This document shows positions 63,962 through 64,000 of a stretch of 64,000 bases of DNA, in pieces. Source of the stretch: Alcanivorax sp. (GTDB lineage: Bacteria; Pseudomonadota; Gammaproteobacteria; Pseudomonadales; Alcanivoracaceae); the NCBI RefSeq assembly GCF_017794965.1, contig NZ_CP051240.1:2542001-2606000 (forward strand), read 5' to 3'. The stretch's first letter is position 1. Each line of letters begins with the position of its first letter. The translations under genes and the position numbers were made by a program. The notes below the pieces were generated by a model, which searched no databases, was not told the origin of the DNA, and worked only from the letters and a program-made list of their open reading frames with translations.

Positions 63962-64000
63962 GTTCACCCCGGCGTTTTCCGGTTTTGATTTTCCTTGTAG

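Overview
The window is a housekeeping-rich chromosomal segment of a GC-rich gammaproteobacterium. Gene content and style (FabY-type ketosynthase, Baeyer-Villiger monooxygenase cassette, rhombosortase with a GlyGly-CTERM protease, many REP-like palindromes) best fit a marine hydrocarbon degrader of the Alcanivorax group. That assignment is inference from protein resemblance only. There is no prophage, CRISPR array or rRNA operon; the only RNA genes I can support are one tRNA-Leu and a predicted IS110 bridge RNA.

Layout. 1-15 kb: a truncated luciferase-like oxidoreductase, a secreted trypsin-like protease, rlmA, an aromatic-hydroxylase-type FAD monooxygenase, dinB, ppnN, a 3-hydroxyacyl-CoA dehydrogenase-like SDR, the ergothioneine pair egtB-egtD, a hot-dog thioesterase and small envelope or unknown proteins. 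15.7-21.2 kb: a TetR-SDR-BVMO operon, then an IS110 insertion sequence, then a patatin-like lipase. 21-28.5 kb: Bax-type glucosaminidase, ABC-F ATPase, NYN nuclease, tRNA-Leu, a cluster of three membrane or periplasmic proteins of unknown role, and sodB. 28.7-42.6 kb: thiolase, FabY-like ketosynthase, a large lipoprotein hydrolase, a phospholipase D family protein, a c-di-GMP phosphodiesterase with a periplasmic sensor, and prfC. 43-51 kb: rimI with a HolD-like partner, leuA, a DUF3592-like membrane protein overlapping a rhombosortase, and groES-groEL behind a perfect CIRCE operator. 51-64 kb: HugZ-like protein, FabG-like SDR, an alkyltransferase-like DNA-binding protein, AmpG-family permease, a response regulator with a dead GGDEF domain, ketopantoate reductase, a TonB-dependent receptor, a cobalamin adenosyltransferase and a BaeSR-like two-component system.

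The most unusual content lies between genes. (1) The IS110 element carries, upstream of its transposase, about 175 nt that fold as a 5-prime hairpin plus two large loops, the layout of a bridge RNA. Short stretches in the loops match the element flanks and ends, and removing the IS at a CT core restores a REP-like sequence also seen intact about 130 bp away. (2) Three copies of a non-coding palindromic element (264, 314 and 264 bp) have 31-bp terminal inverted repeats and 4-bp CTAR target duplications, two of them exactly at stop codons. (3) Tandem repeats with period exactly seven but many different heptamers (AGCTNNN, GTGAACA, AAAGTTN, TGAAGCG, CGTCCGA) occur after many genes, often as inverted pairs around a hairpin or terminator; the longest, 25 copies, lies about 100 bp upstream of the TonB receptor gene.

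Functional links: the protease at 1-3 kb carries the C-terminal sorting signal cut by rhombosortases, and a rhombosortase gene lies at 48 kb. The TonB receptor and the cobalamin adenosyltransferase are adjacent and may both serve vitamin B12 use.
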